The position numbers and the translations under genes were made by a program. Positions 63,442 to 64,000 of a stretch of DNA of 64,000 nt are shown here, piece after piece. Below the pieces are notes generated by a model. That model worked only from the letters and a program-made list of their open reading frames with translations. It was not told the DNA's origin and did no database searches. How positions within the stretch are numbered: position 1 is the stretch's first letter; each line of letters opens with the position of its first letter. The DNA is from Solitalea longa (GTDB lineage Bacteria; Bacteroidota; Bacteroidia; Sphingobacteriales; Sphingobacteriaceae), in NCBI RefSeq assembly GCF_002920915.1, contig NZ_PQVF01000004.1:124001-188000 (forward strand), in the 5' to 3' direction.

Positions 63442-63478
63442 AAAAAACACCGATCCATCTTAAAGACGAATCGGTGTT
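63442..63478 (-). terminator. Terminator of argS
   Basis: 9-bp perfect stem (63446-63454 with 63470-63478), A-run at 63442-63447 giving a U-tract in the minus-strand RNA. Confidence 0.8.
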
Positions 63479-63499
63479 GAAGAATATCTCAATTGAAAA

Positions 63500-64000
63500 C
63501 TACATTCGTTCAGGAACCTCAATTCCTAACAAAGAAGTTCCGCGGTTAAGTACATCAGCTGTTAATGACGATAAGGCCAAACGGAATTTCTTCAGTTCCT
63601 CATCTTCATTTTTCAATATCGGATTATCGTGATAGAATTTATTATAACCTTTAGCCAGTTCATATAAATAATTAGCTACAGATGCCGGGTTATAATTCTC
63701 GGCTGCGTCAGCAATAATAGTTGGGAACTTATCTAATTGTTGAATTAGTTCGCGCTCATCTTTATTGATGGTTTCGGGAACAATTCCTGCAAAATCGGCC
63801 TGCTCACTTTTACGAATTACTGATTTAATACGAGCATAAGTGTATTGAATAAACGGACCTGTGTGTCCCTGGAAATCAATGGACTCATTCGGGTCGAACA
63901 TCAAACGTTTTTTAGGATCGACTTTTAGCAAATGATACTTTAATGCACCTAAGCCAATTTTACGGAACAGCTCTATTTTCTCTTCTTCCGTAAAATCATC
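63500..64000 (-). CDS. argS: Arginyl-tRNA synthetase, C-terminal part, cut by the right edge
   Basis: The last 166 residues of a class I aminoacyl-tRNA synthetase. The frame is open to the edge of the window (DDFTEEEKIELFRKIGLGALKY is readable in part before the edge), so the gene continues beyond 64000. The segment KKRLMFDPNESIDFQGHTGPFIQYTYAR is the ArgS signature near the KMSKS region; the rest is the DALR anticodon-binding domain ending RGTSLLGIEVPERM. Charges tRNA-Arg. Confidence 0.94.
   Translation of the reverse strand, partial: DDFTEEEKIELFRKIGLGALKYHLLKVDPKKRLMFDPNESIDFQGHTGPFIQYTYARIKSVIRKSEQADFAGIVPETINKDERELIQQLDKFPTIIADAAENYNPASVANYLYELAKGYNKFYHDNPILKNEDEELKKFRLALSSLTADVLNRGTSLLGIEVPERM

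Noticed and set aside
1-64000. CRISPR array, tRNA or rRNA genes, prophage or insertion sequence
   Set aside because: No regularly spaced repeats with unique spacers, no transposase, integrase or phage structural genes, and no recognisable tRNA or rRNA sequence were seen by eye; a tRNA scan would be needed to be certain.

Overview
The window reads as chromosome of a low-GC member of the Bacteroidota, most likely of the order Sphingobacteriales (a Pedobacter/Solitalea-like organism; the genus is inference). The evidence is two SusC/SusD systems, an S46 dipeptidyl-peptidase, TlpA-like proteins with DUF4369-type N-termini, and promoters of the Bacteroidota type (TTG, about 17-20 nt, TAnnTTTG). 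I saw no rRNA, tRNA, CRISPR array, prophage or intact insertion sequence.

Layout. 1-5.8 kb: the C-terminal part of an S46 peptidase, a pair of secreted TlpA-like thioredoxins and a PLP-dependent decarboxylase. 5.9-11.9 kb, minus strand: two hypothetical proteins, a GH15 glycosidase, an MFS transporter and a beta-carbonic anhydrase. 11.9-17 kb, minus: housekeeping genes (2-oxoacid dehydrogenase E2, RNase Z, a STAS protein, PurC, PhoH). 17-20.3 kb, plus: SAM hydrolase, an ABM-domain protein, a small membrane protein and an MsbA-like ABC exporter. 20.3-24.4 kb: a DUF1015 protein, a small His-rich secreted protein and a SulP-STAS-carbonic anhydrase fusion. 24.5-27.9 kb, minus: the three-gene set circularly permuted ATP-grasp / alpha-E / transglutaminase, a conserved but poorly understood peptide-bond-forming system.

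28.1-44.3 kb, minus: a double starch/alpha-glucan utilisation locus. The upstream unit is susC2-susD2-susE2 followed by a GH13 lipoprotein that has its own promoter. The downstream unit is susC1-susD1-DUF5004-a small binding protein-susE1. The SusE proteins are clear paralogs. No susR-like regulator is present. The GH15 enzyme at 8-9.7 kb could finish glucan breakdown.

44.5-64 kb: IMPase, GtrA, MtaB and UbiX; a candidate small RNA opposite a secreted thioredoxin; cytochrome bd oxidase; a thermonuclease; an EmrAB-TolC-type efflux operon with a divergent MarR regulator and a palindromic operator; histidine decarboxylase with a divergent Lrp/AsnC regulator; a DUF2339/DUF3999 pair; and the C-terminal part of ArgS, cut by the right edge.

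The least explained structure is a family of intergenic elements built from degenerate 7-bp periods, often as opposed arrays. One of them holds a 13-copy 8-bp satellite upstream of mtaB. The candidate ~70-nt RNA at 48.1 kb and the ATP-grasp/alpha-E/transglutaminase operon are the best leads for undescribed biology.
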